DNA from: Dehalococcoidia bacterium
Lineage (GTDB): Bacteria; Chloroflexota; Dehalococcoidia; Dehalococcoidales; RBG-16-60-22
DNA: 6,944 nt
Assembly: GCA_030605045.1 (NCBI GenBank)
Contig: JAUWBK010000064.1
Span: forward strand, 1 to 6,944
Direction: 5' to 3'
Made by a program: the position numbers and the translations under genes. Shown one piece after another: positions 5,317-6,944 of this stretch. The first letter of the stretch is position 1. The number at the start of each line of letters is the position of its first letter. Below the pieces are notes generated by a model, which did no database searches, was not told where the DNA came from, and saw only the letters and a program-made list of their open reading frames with translations.

Positions 5317-6573
5317 TTATGCCTCAGAATATTCTCGGAAAATCAAAACTGAATTATGGCCGCCAAAACCAAAGGAATTAGAGAGAGTATTGGTAACCTT
5401 GGCTTGGCGAGCCACATTAGGGACATAATCTAAATCGCATTCCGGGTCAGGGTGGGTAAGGTTGATGGTCGGTGGGATGATACCATTCCGGATAGCCATA
5501 ATGCAGATTAACGCCTCAGCGGCTCCGGCACAGCCGATAAGGTGTCCCAGCATTGACTTGGTAGAGCTTATCGGAACCTGATAGGCGTAATCACCAAAAA
5601 CCGTTTTTATGGCTCTGGTCTCTGTGGTGTCATTTAGTTGGGTAGAGGTACCATGAGCATTGATATAATCGACTTCAGTGGGAGTAATTCCTGCCTTGTT
5701 CAGCACGATTTGCATCGCCTTGGCGGCACCCTCACCATTTTTCAGTGGCTGGGTAACGTGATAGGAATCAGCCGTAGCGCCATAGGCCGTAATTTCCGCC
5801 AGAATATTGGCATCCCTTTTTTGGGCATGCTCAAGATTTTCAAATATAAGAACACAACCTCCTTCACTGATGACAAAGCCATCACGTTCGGCATCAAAGG
5901 GACGGGAAGCCAGTTTTGGCGCATCGTTTCTGGTTGAGAGAGCTTTTAGAGCATTGAAAGCGGTAATACCTAACGGGTTTATGATTGACTCAGTGCCGCC
6001 AGCAAGCATAATCGGGGCATCACCATGCTTGATAATTTCATAGGCAGCGCCGATGGCATCCGAACCGCTGGAGCAGGCAGATGTGGTGCAGAAGTTCGGT
6101 CCTTTAATCCCCAGTATAATTGATATTTGGGCTGCGGCAATATCAGCAATCATCATCGGGGCTAGAAATGGGCTTACCCGGTCTGGTCCTCTTTCCAGTA
6201 GCACCTTGGTTTGTTCAAATAAGGTGGTCAGCCCGCCAATCCCGCTGCCAATGATGACGCCGATGTCATCATGATTACGGTGATCAATTTCCAGTCGAGA
6301 TTGTGCCACCGCTTCGCGGCTGGCGGCTACTGCCAGTTGGGCAAAGCGGTCCATGCGGCGGGCATCCTTGCGGTCAATGTAATCAGTGGGCTCAAATCCC
6401 TTTACTTCACCGGCAAACTTGGTTTCCATAGACTCAGGGTCAAACAGGGTAATATAATCAATCCCAGACTTGCCGGCAATAAGACCTTCCCAGGTGGTGG
6501 CGGTATCTAATCCGAGGGGGCTAAGAATGCCCATTCCGGTAATGACGACTCTAGTATTCAAGTTATTCATCAA
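5317..6573 (-). CDS. fabF: FabF, 3-oxoacyl-[acyl-carrier-protein] synthase II
   Basis: This cytoplasmic condensing enzyme of type II fatty-acid synthesis extends acyl-ACP by two carbons using malonyl-ACP. Numbering from the TTG at 6573 (418 residues), it begins VVITGMGILSPLG (9-21), and the active site is complete: nucleophile C167 in TTSACSSGSDAIG, H307 in NAHGTSTQLND, K339 in STKSMLGH and H344 in the same stretch. FGFGGHN (401-407) closes the fold. Positions are three higher than the E. coli FabF Cys-His-His triad, so the protein is full length and FabF rather than FabH. The ATG at 6570 is an equally good start (417 residues). An AGAGGAAAG stretch lies upstream, but its GAGG is 12 bases from TTG and 15 from ATG, so initiation may be modest. 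The gap to the upstream DUF2284 gene is about 42 bases, with no promoter I can support. No acpP or other fab gene is visible, so this fabF is apart from a complete fab cluster within the window. Confidence 0.96.
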   Translation of the reverse strand: MMNNLNTRVVITGMGILSPLGLDTATTWEGLIAGKSGIDYITLFDPESMETKFAGEVKGFEPTDYIDRKDARRMDRFAQLAVAASREAVAQSRLEIDHRNHDDIGVIIGSGIGGLTTLFEQTKVLLERGPDRVSPFLAPMMIADIAAAQISIILGIKGPNFCTTSACSSGSDAIGAAYEIIKHGDAPIMLAGGTESIINPLGITAFNALKALSTRNDAPKLASRPFDAERDGFVISEGGCVLIFENLEHAQKRDANILAEITAYGATADSYHVTQPLKNGEGAAKAMQIVLNKAGITPTEVDYINAHGTSTQLNDTTETRAIKTVFGDYAYQVPISSTKSMLGHLIGCAGAAEALICIMAIRNGIIPPTINLTHPDPECDLDYVPNVARQAKVTNTLSNSFGFGGHNSVLIFREYSEA

Positions 6574-6615
6574 CTTTATTTCTTTCCTCTTATCCCGGTT
6601 AAAGCAGTAATATGA

Positions 6616-6944
6616 TCAGTAGATAAGCACTAGCGCCAGTCTTAATCCATAGGGTACTTCTGATGGCAATGTGTTATCTCCAATAGGATAGATGTCCCAG
6701 CCGACCCTGGCGGTCATAGTGTAGACATCCATGCCGACCCCTTCCATGGGTGACCTTGCCTTTAAGCGATGTGGGCAGCCTTGTCCTGGCACCAATGCCT
6801 GGCAATCAGTATTAGGGCAGAAAAGAGCTTTGCATGTGCCACTCCCGAAGGCCAGAGCTAGATGGTAACCGTCATAGAAGGCCTCAGCCTCAATCTTGGC
6901 TACGATCTCAGCCAATTTTCTGCGGTAGGGCATAGATAAATTTT
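6616..6944 (-). CDS. DUF2284 cysteine-rich putative metal-binding protein, C-terminal part, 5' end outside window
   Basis: The frame is open to the right edge; the ATG at 6933 is internal, since the residues before it (NLS) continue the frame and the family has an N-terminal region missing here. Numbering from that ATG, the fragment has GYHLALAFGSGTC (22-34), cysteines C34, C39, C44 and C53, then the family block LKARSPMEGVGMDVY (57-71), GWDIYPIG, and a hydrophobic end LALVLIY. This matches DUF2284, whose members carry conserved cysteines suggesting an iron-sulfur or other metal site; the reaction is unknown. Many relatives read ARPSME where this one reads ARSPME, which may be a subfamily mark. 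It lies about 42 bases upstream of fabF on the same strand and may lead that transcription unit, but the context does not define its job. Family assignment is from recalled motifs. Confidence 0.8.
   Translation of the reverse strand, partial: NLSMPYRRKLAEIVAKIEAEAFYDGYHLALAFGSGTCKALFCPNTDCQALVPGQGCPHRLKARSPMEGVGMDVYTMTARVGWDIYPIGDNTLPSEVPYGLRLALVLIY

Noticed and set aside
5638..6510. Several forward frames antisense to fabF
   Set aside because: All are mirror frames of a full-length FabF with an intact active site; no motifs or start signals of their own.
6616..6933. DUF2284 as a complete 105-residue protein starting at 6933
   Set aside because: The frame stays open to the window edge and the family has additional N-terminal sequence with conserved residues, so the ATG is internal.
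1..6944. A new defence, mobile or biosynthetic system
   Set aside because: All complete genes are known housekeeping families; there is no transposase, integrase, CRISPR array, toxin-antitoxin pair or synthetase cluster. The odd parts are a rearrangement scar and intergenic repeats.

Overview
The window looks like a chromosomal housekeeping segment from a bacterium of roughly 50% G+C. My best guess is Chloroflexota, possibly a Dehalococcoidia-type lineage. That guess rests on the Lgt signature of the GxxNGCCYG type, a DUF2284 protein next to fabF, and G-rich palindromic intergenic repeats that resemble ones I remember from that group. It is recalled resemblance, not a database match.

The left block is on the + strand. 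It holds the C-terminal half of an MrfA/YprA-type DEAD/DEAH helicase with a cysteine-rich DUF1998/MZB tail, cut by the window edge (2-1252). Next comes a gap of about 250 bases with two diverged tandem copies of a palindromic repeat and a third long hairpin. It is followed by ftsY, the SRP receptor GTPase (to 2343), and lgt, prolipoprotein diacylglyceryl transferase (2358-3134). FtsY delivers nascent membrane and secreted proteins to the translocon, and Lgt modifies exported lipoproteins, so these two neighbours act in the same export route.

The right block is on the - strand, read from the right edge leftward. It holds the C-terminal part of a DUF2284 cysteine-rich protein (cut by the window edge), fabF (beta-ketoacyl-ACP synthase II), recJ (single-strand exonuclease, starting at TTG two bases after the fabF stop), and an N-terminal fragment of a PlsY-family acyltransferase just after recJ. 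The close spacing suggests one transcription unit that mixes lipid synthesis (FabF makes acyl chains; an intact PlsY would use them) with DNA repair.

The two blocks converge at about 3130-3400, and this is the least ordinary part of the window. The plsY homology stops abruptly after its first ~70 codons. The DNA beyond it is clearly AT-rich (89 of 252 bases are G or C in 3135-3386) and carries an 80-codon antisense frame with no start, whose stop overlaps the lgt stop. I read it as a rearrangement scar.

The second oddity is the ftsY start. FtsY-like coding sequence continues upstream of the first usable ATG (1501) to about 1441, where an in-frame TAG closes the frame. The ribosome-binding-site candidate there lies in a small hairpin. 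I see no CRISPR array, tRNA, rRNA, transposase, defence or biosynthetic system, and no convincing new system.
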